From: Bradyrhizobium sp. BR 10289
GTDB taxonomy: Bacteria; Pseudomonadota; Alphaproteobacteria; Rhizobiales; Xanthobacteraceae
Direction of reading: 5' to 3'
Length of the DNA stretch: 64,000 nucleotides
NCBI RefSeq assembly: GCF_019455385.1
Contig: NZ_JACOFR010000024.1
Span: forward strand, 1-64,000
The notes beneath the pieces are model-generated. The model had not been told where the DNA came from. It saw nothing but the letters and a program-made list of their open reading frames with translations, and made no database searches. The position numbers and the translations under genes are program-made. The number at the start of each line of letters is the position of its first letter. Position 1 is the first letter of the stretch. Below, piece by piece: positions 30,881 through 38,249 of this stretch.

Positions 30881-30915
30881 CTGTCGTTCTCCTCAATTTC
30901 CTCACGAGGAGAGTT

Positions 30916-30931
30916 AGCAATTTCCGTTCCG
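30916..30931 (-). promoter_or_regulatory. Sigma-54 -24/-12 promoter of the second receiver-like gene
   Basis: The minus strand reads CGGAAC-GGAAA-TTGCT, with GG and GC correctly placed, 35 bases before ATG 30880. The layout mirrors that at 5192-5207. Confidence 0.55.
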
Positions 30932-30983
30932 TGTCCGCGCAGCCGCGGTTGTGGTGCATTTGCACCGCTGGCGCTGCGATCCT

Positions 30984-30999
30984 TGTCCGGTTTCTGACA
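30984..30999. promoter_or_regulatory. NifA upstream activator site 1 (nifH region)
   Basis: TGTCCGGTTTCTGACA is an exact TGT-N10-ACA, 98 bases upstream of the nifH -24 element. A nearly identical site occurs at 43062 by the mod genes. Confidence 0.72.
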
Positions 31000-31012
31000 G
31001 AGGCCGTACCTC

Positions 31013-31028
31013 TGTAAGGTTCGACACA
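31013..31028. promoter_or_regulatory. NifA upstream activator site 2 (nifH region)
   Basis: TGTAAGGTTCGACACA is an exact TGT-N10-ACA, starting 29 bases after site 1 and ending 69 bases before the -24 element. Confidence 0.72.
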
Positions 31029-31097
31029 GCTTCTGTCGGCGCTTTGCATCGAAATATTTCGCAAGCGCATTCAGCGCCTTAGAGCGCGCGCAGCGAA

Positions 31098-31113
31098 TGG
31101 CACGCCAGTTGCT
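31098..31113 (+). promoter_or_regulatory. Sigma-54 -24/-12 promoter of nifH
   Basis: TGGCAC-GCCAG-TTGCT matches the consensus fully, 158 bases before ATG 31272. Confidence 0.9.
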
Positions 31114-31271
31114 ATTTGGATGGGGCAACAACGAGTGAGGGCTGAGAACACGCCGACGCCGCTGGCGAGCGATGTTCTCCTTCCCGAACCCCGCGGGCCC
31201 ACGCTTCTGAGAGAGAAGCAATCTCGCGCGAGCAGCGCGGAGTCATTGGCAATCGGTTGATGGAGAGCAAC

Positions 31272-32156
31272 ATGTCTTCACTGAGACAAATCGCGTTTTA
31301 CGGCAAGGGTGGTATCGGCAAATCGACGACGTCGCAGAACACGCTCGCGGCGCTTGCCGAGATGGGTCACAAGATCCTGATCGTCGGCTGCGACCCCAAG
31401 GCGGACTCGACCCGCCTGATCCTGCACGCCAAGGCGCAGGATACCATTTTGAGTCTGGCGGCCAACGCCGGCAGCGTCGAGGACCTCGAGATCGAGGACG
31501 TCATGAAGGTCGGCTACCAGAACATCCGCTGCGTCGAGTCCGGTGGTCCGGAGCCGGGCGTCGGCTGCGCCGGCCGTGGCGTCATCACCTCGATCAACTT
31601 CCTGGAAGAGAACGGCGCCTATGAGGACATCGACTACGTGTCCTATGACGTGCTCGGCGACGTCGTCTGCGGCGGCTTCGCAATGCCGATCCGCGAGAAC
31701 AAGGCGCAGGAAATCTACATCGTGATGTCCGGCGAGATGATGGCGATGTATGCCGCCAACAACATCTCCAAGGGCATTCTGAAATACGCCAATTCCGGCG
31801 GCGTCCGCCTCGGCGGCCTGGTCTGCAACGAGCGCCAGACCGACAAGGAGCTGGAACTGGCGGAAGCGCTGGCCAAGAAGCTCGGCACCCAGCTGATCTA
31901 CTTCGTGCCGCGCGACAACATCGTGCAGCACGCCGAGCTGCGCCGCATGACGGTGCTGGAATATGCGCCTGATTCCAAGCAGGCGGATCACTATCGCAAC
32001 CTCGCGACCAGGATCCACAACAACGCCGGCAAGGGCATCATCCCGACCCCGATCAGCATGGACGAGCTCGAGGACATGCTGATGGAGCACGGCATCATGA
32101 AGGCTGTGGACGAAAGCCAGATCGGCAAGACCGCGGCCGAGCTCGCAACGGCCTGA
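31272..32156 (+). CDS. nifH: Nitrogenase iron protein (dinitrogenase reductase)
   Basis: A 294-residue Fe protein, which delivers electrons to NifDK with ATP hydrolysis. The P-loop is FYGKGGIGKSTTSQN, the cluster ligands are C99 (GVGCAGRGV) and C133 (GDVVCGGFAMPI), and Arg102 is the residue ADP-ribosylated in species with DraT. ATG 31272 follows GGAG by 6 bases and gives the family N-terminus MSSLRQIAFYGKGG; earlier in-frame TTG/ATG codons are less likely. It is separated from nifDK by about 23 kb of sequence, as in other Bradyrhizobium. Confidence 0.99.
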   Translation: MSSLRQIAFYGKGGIGKSTTSQNTLAALAEMGHKILIVGCDPKADSTRLILHAKAQDTILSLAANAGSVEDLEIEDVMKVGYQNIRCVESGGPEPGVGCAGRGVITSINFLEENGAYEDIDYVSYDVLGDVVCGGFAMPIRENKAQEIYIVMSGEMMAMYAANNISKGILKYANSGGVRLGGLVCNERQTDKELELAEALAKKLGTQLIYFVPRDNIVQHAELRRMTVLEYAPDSKQADHYRNLATRIHNNAGKGIIPTPISMDELEDMLMEHGIMKAVDESQIGKTAAELATA

Positions 32157-32163
32157 CCATCCT

Positions 32164-32190
32164 GCCGGCCCCCTTGCGTCGGGGGCCGGC
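32164..32190 (+). terminator. Hairpin after nifH
   Basis: A perfect 10-bp stem, GCCGGCCCCC and its complement, with a 7-base loop begins 8 bases after the nifH stop and is followed by ATCTTTC. It is likely a partial terminator or 3' stabiliser that separates abundant nifH message from nifQ. Confidence 0.7.
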
Positions 32191-32230
32191 ATCTTTCGAC
32201 GACCCTGCGGCATAACCGGCGGAGCGGTCC

Positions 32231-32953
32231 GTGATTGCGGCGCGAGCAAGTCTCATCGAAGCGACGGCGTATCCGACAGCAGCGTCGGAAGCCGGCAAGC
32301 CGCATGCCGGAATAGAGTTTTACCGCCTGCTGACGGGCTGCGCTCCGGCGGAAGCTGATATCAGCGCCGACGATGATTTCGACCGCCACGTGCTGGCCTC
32401 GATCCTGGCCGCAGCCGTGATGGATGGTGGCTCGATCGCCGAGCGCGCCGGCCTTTCCGCGCAGGAGCTCAACGACCTGCTCATCGGCTGTTTCCCCTCG
32501 GCCATGGTCCGTGCCTTCACGTGGATACCAGAATCGACCTCCGAGACCGACGATGAGACGATCATGGTGCGCGATCTCCTGCTCGCGCAGCGCTCGACCG
32601 AAGGCGATGTCGGCCGCTGGCTTGCGGCCATGGTGGCGCGGCGCGCGATGGAGCCGAACCACCTCTGGGAAGATCTCGGATTGCGCGAGCGGCCTGAATT
32701 GTCACGCCTGCTGCTGCGCCATTTTGCGCCGCTGGCGACCCGCAACACCAGGAATATGCGCTGGAAGCGCTTCTTCTATCGCATGCTCTGCGAGGACGAC
32801 GGTTTCGTGATGTGCACGACGCCGGTCTGCACGCAATGCAATGATTTCGACCTCTGCTTCGGCGAGGAGAACGGCGAGAGCCGGATGGCCGAGCGCCGGC
32901 GGGAATTTTTGCGCGGTAGCGGCGATCATGTCGACGCCGCCCGGTCGGCGTGA
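32231..32953 (+). CDS. nifQ: NifQ, molybdenum donor for FeMo-cofactor
   Basis: A 240-residue NifQ. The C-terminal metal motif C-X4-C-X2-C-X5-C is complete (MCTTPVCTQCNDFDLCFGEE). NifQ carries an Fe-S-Mo cluster and supplies Mo to NifEN. The start is GTG 32231 with GGAG upstream. It lies 74 bases after nifH, downstream of the hairpin, and 7 bases before the irr-like gene. Confidence 0.95.
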   Translation: MIAARASLIEATAYPTAASEAGKPHAGIEFYRLLTGCAPAEADISADDDFDRHVLASILAAAVMDGGSIAERAGLSAQELNDLLIGCFPSAMVRAFTWIPESTSETDDETIMVRDLLLAQRSTEGDVGRWLAAMVARRAMEPNHLWEDLGLRERPELSRLLLRHFAPLATRNTRNMRWKRFFYRMLCEDDGFVMCTTPVCTQCNDFDLCFGEENGESRMAERRREFLRGSGDHVDAARSA

Positions 32954-32960
32954 GGTGATC

Positions 32961-33437
32961 ATGGACGCGTATCCGGAAATATCCTTCGTCGATGGATTGG
33001 ACATGGAGCCGTCTGCGCAACGCAGCGGCGAATGTTCCGCGTTCCGGCGGTTGCGCGAGGCCGGCCTGCGGCCGACGCGCCAGCGTGTGCTGTTGGCGGA
33101 ATTGCTGTTTAGCCAGGGGCACCGTCACGTCACCGCGGAGATGCTCTTTGCCGAGTCGGTCGAGGCCAACATCCAGCTCTCGCTGGCGACCGTCTACAAC
33201 ACGCTGAACCAGTTCACCCAGGCCGGGTTGCTGCGGCGGATCGGGCCGGATGGCTCGCGGTCGTTCTTCGACACCAACACGACGGTGCATCCGCATTTCT
33301 ATCTTCACGGCGAGGACACGCTGATCGACGTCCCCGAAACGCTTCTCCTCGAGCAGATGCCCGAGCCCTTGCCGGGCCATGAGATCTCGCGGCTCGACAT
33401 CGTCATCCATATCCGCCGCAAATCTGCCGACACCTGA
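32961..33437 (+). CDS. Irr-like Fur-family regulator without the heme-regulatory CP motif
   Basis: A 158-residue Fur-superfamily protein closest to rhizobial Irr: LREAGLRPTRQRVLLAELLF, GHRHVTAEMLF, LATVYNTLNQFTQAGLLRRI and FFDTNTTVHPHFYLHGED. Bradyrhizobium Irr has an N-terminal heme-regulatory GCPWHD; here the equivalent stretch is SGECSAFRRL, with no Cys-Pro. The internal His cluster is HPH instead of HHH. It may regulate iron genes under nif conditions with altered heme response. It directly follows nifQ, so it is probably expressed with nifH. Confidence 0.85.
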   Translation: MDAYPEISFVDGLDMEPSAQRSGECSAFRRLREAGLRPTRQRVLLAELLFSQGHRHVTAEMLFAESVEANIQLSLATVYNTLNQFTQAGLLRRIGPDGSRSFFDTNTTVHPHFYLHGEDTLIDVPETLLLEQMPEPLPGHEISRLDIVIHIRRKSADT

Positions 33438-33456
33438 CACGTCGCCTGTCAGACGC

Positions 33457-33472
33457 TGTCGCATTTGCGACA
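33457..33472. promoter_or_regulatory. NifA upstream activator site of nifV
   Basis: TGTCGCATTTGCGACA is an exact TGT-N10-ACA and a perfect palindrome in the outer 14 bases, 57 bases upstream of the -24 element. Confidence 0.75.
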
Positions 33473-33529
33473 AAGCGAGCGCGGCCGATAATTCGATGAA
33501 TTTCAATTGCTTGGCGGTCCATCTGACGA

Positions 33530-33545
33530 TGGCACGAGGGTTGCT
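33530..33545 (+). promoter_or_regulatory. Sigma-54 -24/-12 promoter of nifV-cysE-nifW
   Basis: TGGCAC-GAGGG-TTGCT matches the consensus fully. The expected transcript start, near 33556, rules out ATG 33507 and disfavours ATG 33561 for nifV. Confidence 0.85.
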
Positions 33546-33581
33546 GAACTCCTGATCGGAATGAATGATGGGAGTGCGCGG

Positions 33582-34763
33582 ATGGTGTTTTCCGACCCGA
33601 CGAAGCGGCTGGATGGTGGTCGACCCCGACCCATCGTGCTCAACGACACCACGTTGCGTGACGGCGAGCAGGCGCCCGGTGTCGCCTTTACCACTGCGGA
33701 AAAAGTCTCGATTGCGCGTGCACTGGCCTCCGCCGGCGTCACCGAGATCGAAGCCGGCACGCCCGCCATGGGCCACGACGAGGTGAGCGCGATCCGCGCC
33801 ATCGTCGAGGCCGGTCTGCCGGTGACGGCGATCGGCTGGTGCCGGATGCGGTCGTCGGACGTCGATGCCGCCATCTCGGCCGGCGTCTCCATGGTGAACG
33901 TGTCGATCCCCGCCTCCGACGTGCAGATCGCCGCCAAGCTCGGCGGTGGCCGGCCGGCGGCGCTGGAGCAGGTGAGACGGGTGGTCGGCTATGCCCGTGA
34001 CAGGGGGCTCGACGTCGCGGTCGGCGGCGAGGACTCCTCGCGCGCCGACGTCGACTTCCTGGTCGAGCTGATCGCAACCGCAAAGGCGGCGGGCGCACGC
34101 CGGTTCCGCATTGCCGATACCCTGAGTGTGCTCGATCCGGACGCCTCCTTCGCGCTGATCGCTTCGCTTCGCGCCACCACCGATCTCGAGCTCGAATTTC
34201 ACGGTCATGACGATCTGGGGCTTGCGACCGCCAACACGCTGGCCGCGATCAAGGCCGGTGCGACGCATGCCTCCGTCACCATGATCGGTCTCGGCGAGCG
34301 GGCGGGCAATGCCCCGCTGGAGGAGGTCGCGGTCGCGCTCAAGCAGCTCTATGGCTGCGATACCGGCGTGGTGCTGTCCGAGCTGGAGAAGGTGGCGTCC
34401 GTCGTCGCGACCGCGGCGGCGCGCGCCATTCCGCTCAACAAGGCGATCGTCGGCGAGCATGTCTTCACCCACGAGTCGGGCATCCATGTCGACGGCCTGT
34501 TGAAGGATCAGCGTACCTACCAGGCGCTGGATCCCCGGCTGCTCGGCCGCTCCAACCGGATCGTCATCGGTAAGCATTCGGGGCTTGCCGCGATCACCGC
34601 GCTGCTTGCCGAACTTCAGCTGTCCGTGAGTGCGGATGAGGCGAAGTCCGTCCTCGCCCGTGTCCGCCAGCATGCCGTCGAGCACAAGGGCGCCGTCGGC
34701 CGGGAGACGGTGACGGCGATCTGGCGCGAGGTGCGCGAGCGCTCGCTTCTCGACTGCGCGTGA
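33582..34763 (+). CDS. nifV: NifV, homocitrate synthase
   Basis: A 393-residue homocitrate synthase, which makes the organic ligand of FeMo-cofactor. Motifs are LNDTTLRDGEQAPGVAFTTA, FHGHDDLGLATANTLAAIKAG-like HxH metal site (HGHDD) and IGLGERAGNAPLEEV. ATG 33582 is chosen because GGGAG lies 8 bases upstream and the promoter position excludes earlier starts. nifV is usual in free-living diazotrophs and missing from most symbiotic rhizobia, which use plant homocitrate. Confidence 0.95.
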   Translation: MVFSDPTKRLDGGRPRPIVLNDTTLRDGEQAPGVAFTTAEKVSIARALASAGVTEIEAGTPAMGHDEVSAIRAIVEAGLPVTAIGWCRMRSSDVDAAISAGVSMVNVSIPASDVQIAAKLGGGRPAALEQVRRVVGYARDRGLDVAVGGEDSSRADVDFLVELIATAKAAGARRFRIADTLSVLDPDASFALIASLRATTDLELEFHGHDDLGLATANTLAAIKAGATHASVTMIGLGERAGNAPLEEVAVALKQLYGCDTGVVLSELEKVASVVATAAARAIPLNKAIVGEHVFTHESGIHVDGLLKDQRTYQALDPRLLGRSNRIVIGKHSGLAAITALLAELQLSVSADEAKSVLARVRQHAVEHKGAVGRETVTAIWREVRERSLLDCA

Positions 34764-34770
34764 GGGTACC

Positions 34771-35562
34771 ATGGGCTGTGTCGTCGATATTCCACTCGCT
34801 GAACCGTCCCCGCCCGGGCCGGTCAAGCCGTCTTTGCTCAGGCTGATCCGTGAGGACGTGGGCTGTGTACGTCAGCGCGATCCCGCCGCACGTGGTCAGC
34901 TCGAGACGCTCCTCACCTATCCCGGCATTCATGCCGTGATCTGGTATCGCATCGCCAATCGGCTGTGGACGGGCGGCTGGCGCTTTCCCGCGCGGCTGCT
35001 GTCCTGGTTCGGTCGCTTCGCCAGCAATGTCGACATCCATCCCGGTGCGCGCATCGGCCGGCGTTTCTTCATCGATCACGGCGCCTGCGTCGTCATCGGC
35101 GAGACCGCAGAGATCGGCGACGACGTCACGCTCTATCACGGCGTCACGCTCGGCGGCACCTCCTGGTTTCCGGGCAAGCGCCATCCGACGCTGGAAGACC
35201 GCGTCGTGGTGGGGGCGGGGGCCAAGATCCTTGGCCCGATCACGGTCGGCGCCGGCTCGCGCGTCGGTGCCAATTCGGTGGTGATCGACAGCACGCCGCC
35301 CGATGTCACCGTGGTCGGAATTCCCGCGCGGGTCGTGCGCCCGCAGCTCGGCCATCGCCGCGTCGTCGGCCATATCGATCTCGACCATCACCTGATGCCA
35401 GATCCGGTCGGCGATGCCATCGCCGTGCTGCTCGACCGCGTCGAGTTCCTGGAGGCGCGGCTGACCCACATGCAGAGGCGCGTCCGGGACACCGGCGTGC
35501 CCGCGACACAGAGCACGTCCGGCATGGCGCCGCAGAGTCTGATGGAGACCGACAATGGCTAA
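34771..35562 (+). CDS. cysE: Serine O-acetyltransferase CysE, nif copy
   Basis: A 263-residue left-handed beta-helix acetyltransferase: SWFGRFASNVDIHPGARIGR, DHGACVVIGETAEIGDDVTL and HGVTLGGTSWFPGKRHPTLE (catalytic His-Gly-Val). It makes O-acetylserine for cysteine synthesis. It is 7 bases after nifV and overlaps nifW by 8 bases. A nifV-cysE pair is also known in Azotobacter and would feed the cysteine demand of NifS. Confidence 0.93.
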   Translation: MGCVVDIPLAEPSPPGPVKPSLLRLIREDVGCVRQRDPAARGQLETLLTYPGIHAVIWYRIANRLWTGGWRFPARLLSWFGRFASNVDIHPGARIGRRFFIDHGACVVIGETAEIGDDVTLYHGVTLGGTSWFPGKRHPTLEDRVVVGAGAKILGPITVGAGSRVGANSVVIDSTPPDVTVVGIPARVVRPQLGHRRVVGHIDLDHHLMPDPVGDAIAVLLDRVEFLEARLTHMQRRVRDTGVPATQSTSGMAPQSLMETDNG

Positions 35563-35884
35563 TGGAATCCTCGCGCAACTCAACAAGACCTCGGCGGCCG
35601 AAGAGTTCTTCACGCTGCTTGGCGTCGATTACGATCCGGGGATCGTCAACGTGGCGCGGCTGCACATCCTGCGGCGCATGGGGCAATATCTTGCCGCAGA
35701 GGACTTTGCCGGTGCGACGGACGAGACCGTGGCGGAACGGTGCAAGACCGTTCTGGAGCGGGCCTATGCGGACTTCGTCGCGTCCTCGCCGATCGATCAG
35801 CGCGTCTTCAAGGTCCTGAAGGACGCCGTCGCGCCGCAAACGAAACAGACGCCGACATTGGTGCAGATCGGCACGTTGAAGTGA
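35555..35884 (+). CDS. nifW: NifW, nitrogenase-stabilising protein
   Basis: A 109-residue NifW: LNKTSAAEEFFTLLGVDYDP, NVARLHILRRMGQYLAAEDF and QRVFKVLKDAV. NifW binds the MoFe protein and helps protect or mature it. It is the last gene of nifV-cysE-nifW, followed by the fixA promoter region. Confidence 0.93.
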   Translation: MANGILAQLNKTSAAEEFFTLLGVDYDPGIVNVARLHILRRMGQYLAAEDFAGATDETVAERCKTVLERAYADFVASSPIDQRVFKVLKDAVAPQTKQTPTLVQIGTLK

Positions 35885-35894
35885 AGCCGTGCTC

Positions 35895-35910
35895 TGTCGC
35901 ATTTGCGACG
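35895..35910. promoter_or_regulatory. Imperfect NifA activator site of fixA
   Basis: TGTCGCATTTGCGACG is TGT-N10-ACG, one base from consensus and otherwise identical to the nifV site, 106 bases upstream of the fixA -24 element. No exact site is visible in the 193-base gap. Confidence 0.5.
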
Positions 35911-36016
35911 TGTGTCGCGGCAGCGTTGTCGGCTCCACCGTCTGAAGCGGATGCAAGCGATACCGTTGCTTCTGTAAGTCTCTGTATCGACGTCCGATTT
36001 TGATCTCTCCCGCAGT

Positions 36017-36032
36017 TGGTACGACACTTGCT
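36017..36032 (+). promoter_or_regulatory. Sigma-54 -24/-12 promoter of fixABCX
   Basis: TGGTAC-GACAC-TTGCT has all invariant bases, 45 bases before the fixA ATG. Confidence 0.8.
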
Positions 36033-36077
36033 GTTTGTCCTGTGAACCAAGTCTGAAGGCGAGTCCTGGAGAAGCAT

Positions 36078-36920
36078 ATGCACATCGTCGTCTGCATCAA
36101 GCAGGTCCCCGACTCCGCGCAGATTCGCGTGCATCCCGTGACCAACACCATCATGCGTCAGGGCGTGCCGACCATCATCAATCCCTACGACCTGTTCGCG
36201 CTAGAAGCAGCGCTCGAGCTGCGCGATCAGTTTGGGGGCGAGGTCACCGTGCTGACCATGGGACCGCCCTCGGCCGAGGACAGTCTTCGCAAGGCGCTGA
36301 CCTTCGGCGCCGACCGTGCCGTGCTTCTGACCGACCGCTTCTTTGCCGGCGCCGATACGCTCGCCACCACCTACGCGCTGGCCACCGCGATCCGAAAAAT
36401 CTCCATCGAGTTCGGCGCGCCCGATCTCGTCTTCACGGGAAAGCAGACCATCGACGGCGACACCGCGCAGGTCGGCCCCGGCATCGCCAAGCGGCTCGGC
36501 CTGCTGCAGCTCACTTATGTTGCGAAAATCAGCGCGCTGGACCTGCAGGCGCGTACCATCGACGCCGAGCGGCGATCCGAGGGTGGCGTCCAGATCCTGC
36601 GGACCCGGCTGCCGTGCCTCGTCACCATGCTGGAGGCGACCAACCAGATCCGCCGCGGCGCCATGGCCGACGCGTTGCGCGCCGCACGTGCACCGATCGT
36701 CAAGTGGAGCGCGCAGGATGCCGGTGTCGAGGACATCTCGAAATGCGGCCTGCGCGGCTCGCCCACCATCGTCAAGCGGGTGTTCGCGCCGGCCGCACGC
36801 AGCGAGAAGGCTGTGCTGATCGAGGCCGGCGAGCAGCCGGCGGAGGCGTTGATCGACGCCATCTTCAAGCGCCAGCCGGGGCTCGAAACCGAGCTCGCGA
36901 CGCTGGCGCGCGGCTATTGA
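36078..36920 (+). CDS. fixA: FixA, electron-transfer flavoprotein beta-type subunit
   Basis: A 280-residue FixA (ETF-beta family): MHIVVCIKQVPDSAQIRVHP, TIINPYDLFALEAALELRD and DLVFTGKQTIDGDTAQVGPG. With FixB it forms the flavoprotein of the FixABCX bifurcating complex, which uses NADH to reduce ferredoxin or NifH and quinone. ATG 36078 follows GGAG. Confidence 0.97.
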   Translation: MHIVVCIKQVPDSAQIRVHPVTNTIMRQGVPTIINPYDLFALEAALELRDQFGGEVTVLTMGPPSAEDSLRKALTFGADRAVLLTDRFFAGADTLATTYALATAIRKISIEFGAPDLVFTGKQTIDGDTAQVGPGIAKRLGLLQLTYVAKISALDLQARTIDAERRSEGGVQILRTRLPCLVTMLEATNQIRRGAMADALRAARAPIVKWSAQDAGVEDISKCGLRGSPTIVKRVFAPAARSEKAVLIEAGEQPAEALIDAIFKRQPGLETELATLARGY

Positions 36921-36939
36921 GACGATGGGAGCAAGTATC

Positions 36940-38046
36940 ATGGGCACCGCACCGAAAACCGCAGCTCCCGCTTCCGGCCGCGCCGCGACCAAGAAGGAGC
37001 TGCCCGAACATTTCAAGGCCTACAAGCATGTCTGGGTCTTCATCGAGCAGGAGCGCGGCCAGGTCCATCCGGTCTCCTGGGAGCTGATGGGCGCCGGCCG
37101 CAAGCTTGCCGACAAGCTCAAGGTCGATCTCGCCGCAGTCGTGATCGGCCCCGAGGGCGAGGCGACGCAGAGCGCCGCCGCGGAGTCGTTCTGCTACGGT
37201 GCCGATCTCGTCTACATGGTCGCCGACGATCTGCTCACCGACTACCGTAACGAGTCCTACACCAAGGCGCTGACCGACGTCGTCAACACCTACAAGCCTG
37301 AGATCCTGCTGCTCGGGGCGACGACGCTCGGCCGCGACCTCGCGGGCTCGGTGGCGACGACCTTGCTCACCGGTCTGACCGCCGACTGCACCGAACTCGA
37401 CGTCGATGCCGACGGCTCGCTCGCGGCGACGCGCCCGACCTTTGGTGGCTCGCTGCTCTGCACGATCTATACGCTGAACTATCGGCCGCAGATGGCCACG
37501 GTGCGCCCGCGCGTGATGCCGATGCCGGAGCGCGTCGTGCGTCCGGTCGGACGCATCGTCAGCCATCCGCTCGGCCTTTTCGAAGACGACATCGTCACGA
37601 AAGTCCTGTCGTTCCTGCCCGACCGCGATTCCCAAAAATCCAACCTGGCCTATGCCGACGTCGTCGTCGCCGGTGGGCTCGGGCTCGGATCGCCGGAGAA
37701 CTTCCAGCTGGTGCGACAGCTCGCGACCGTTCTGGGAGCCGAATATGGCTGCTCGCGGCCATTGGTGCAGAAGGGCTGGGTCACCTCCGACCGGCAGATC
37801 GGCCAGACCGGCAAGACCATCCGGCCGAAGCTCTACATCGCCGCCGGCATCTCCGGCGCGATCCAGCATCGCGTCGGGGTCGAAGGCGCCGACCTGATCG
37901 TCGCCATCAACACCGACAGGAACGCGCCGATCTTCGACTTCGCCCATATGGGCATCGTCGCCGACGCGATCCGGTTGCTTCCGGCCCTGACCGCGGCGTT
38001 CCGCGCCCGGCTATCACCGCATTCCCGCGACCGGATCGCGAGCTAG
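36940..38046 (+). CDS. fixB: FixB, electron-transfer flavoprotein alpha-type subunit
   Basis: A 368-residue FixB (ETF-alpha family) with the FAD-binding C-terminal block PKLYIAAGISGAIQHRVGVE and VVAGGLGLGSPENFQLVRQL. ATG 36940 is preferred because GGGAG lies 8 bases upstream; ATG 36925 is the alternative. fixC does not follow immediately: a 203-base gap with a structured repeat lies between. Confidence 0.96.
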   Translation: MGTAPKTAAPASGRAATKKELPEHFKAYKHVWVFIEQERGQVHPVSWELMGAGRKLADKLKVDLAAVVIGPEGEATQSAAAESFCYGADLVYMVADDLLTDYRNESYTKALTDVVNTYKPEILLLGATTLGRDLAGSVATTLLTGLTADCTELDVDADGSLAATRPTFGGSLLCTIYTLNYRPQMATVRPRVMPMPERVVRPVGRIVSHPLGLFEDDIVTKVLSFLPDRDSQKSNLAYADVVVAGGLGLGSPENFQLVRQLATVLGAEYGCSRPLVQKGWVTSDRQIGQTGKTIRPKLYIAAGISGAIQHRVGVEGADLIVAINTDRNAPIFDFAHMGIVADAIRLLPALTAAFRARLSPHSRDRIAS

Positions 38047-38082
38047 CGCATGTCGAGCCTGGTGCGATCCGTGTCCGCCGTT

Positions 38083-38204
38083 CACCTCTCCCGAAGGGAG
38101 AGGTCGGATCGCCTAGCGATCCGGGTGAGGGGTTGCGCTCCATCGAGGGACTTGGAGCCCTCACCCGGCGCTTCGCGCCGACCTCTCCCCGGAGGGGAGA
38201 GGTG
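38083..38204. repeat. Mosaic palindromic repeat (REP-like) between fixB and fixC
   Basis: A 122-base element built almost wholly of inverted repeats. There is a 9-bp stem with GAA loop (38084-38104), a 7-bp stem GGATCGC/GCGATCC (38106-38122), an 11-bp long-range stem CCGGGTGAGGG/CCCTCACCCGG (38121-38168), a 6-bp stem CGGCGC/GCGCCG (38166-38180) and a 10-bp stem ACCTCTCCCC/GGGGAGAGGT (38181-38203). The ends are inverted copies of each other. Elements of this style are dispersed in Bradyrhizobium and Rhodopseudomonas genomes; copy number cannot be seen here. Confidence 0.85.
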
Positions 38205-38249
38205 GACCTCGCCCGCTGTTGCAACGGGAGCCCTTGAGAGGAGTACGCC

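Larger units (their letters stand above)
30881..31271. promoter_or_regulatory. Divergent control region between the receiver-like gene and nifH
   Basis: There is no gene in these 391 bases. They hold a minus-strand -24/-12 element (30916-30931), two exact enhancer sites (30984-30999 and 31013-31028) and the nifH -24/-12 element (31098-31113). About 150 bases of nifH leader follow, in which I see nothing else. Confidence 0.8.

Noticed and set aside
30712..31221. 169-codon minus-strand frame through the nifH promoter region
   Set aside because: It crosses the nifH promoter and both enhancers, and its 3' part is the receiver-like gene in another frame.
32562..34826. 754-codon minus-strand open frame opposite nifQ, irr and nifV
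   Set aside because: It spans three real genes and a mapped sigma-54 promoter; the product is low-complexity His/Arg-rich with no domain.
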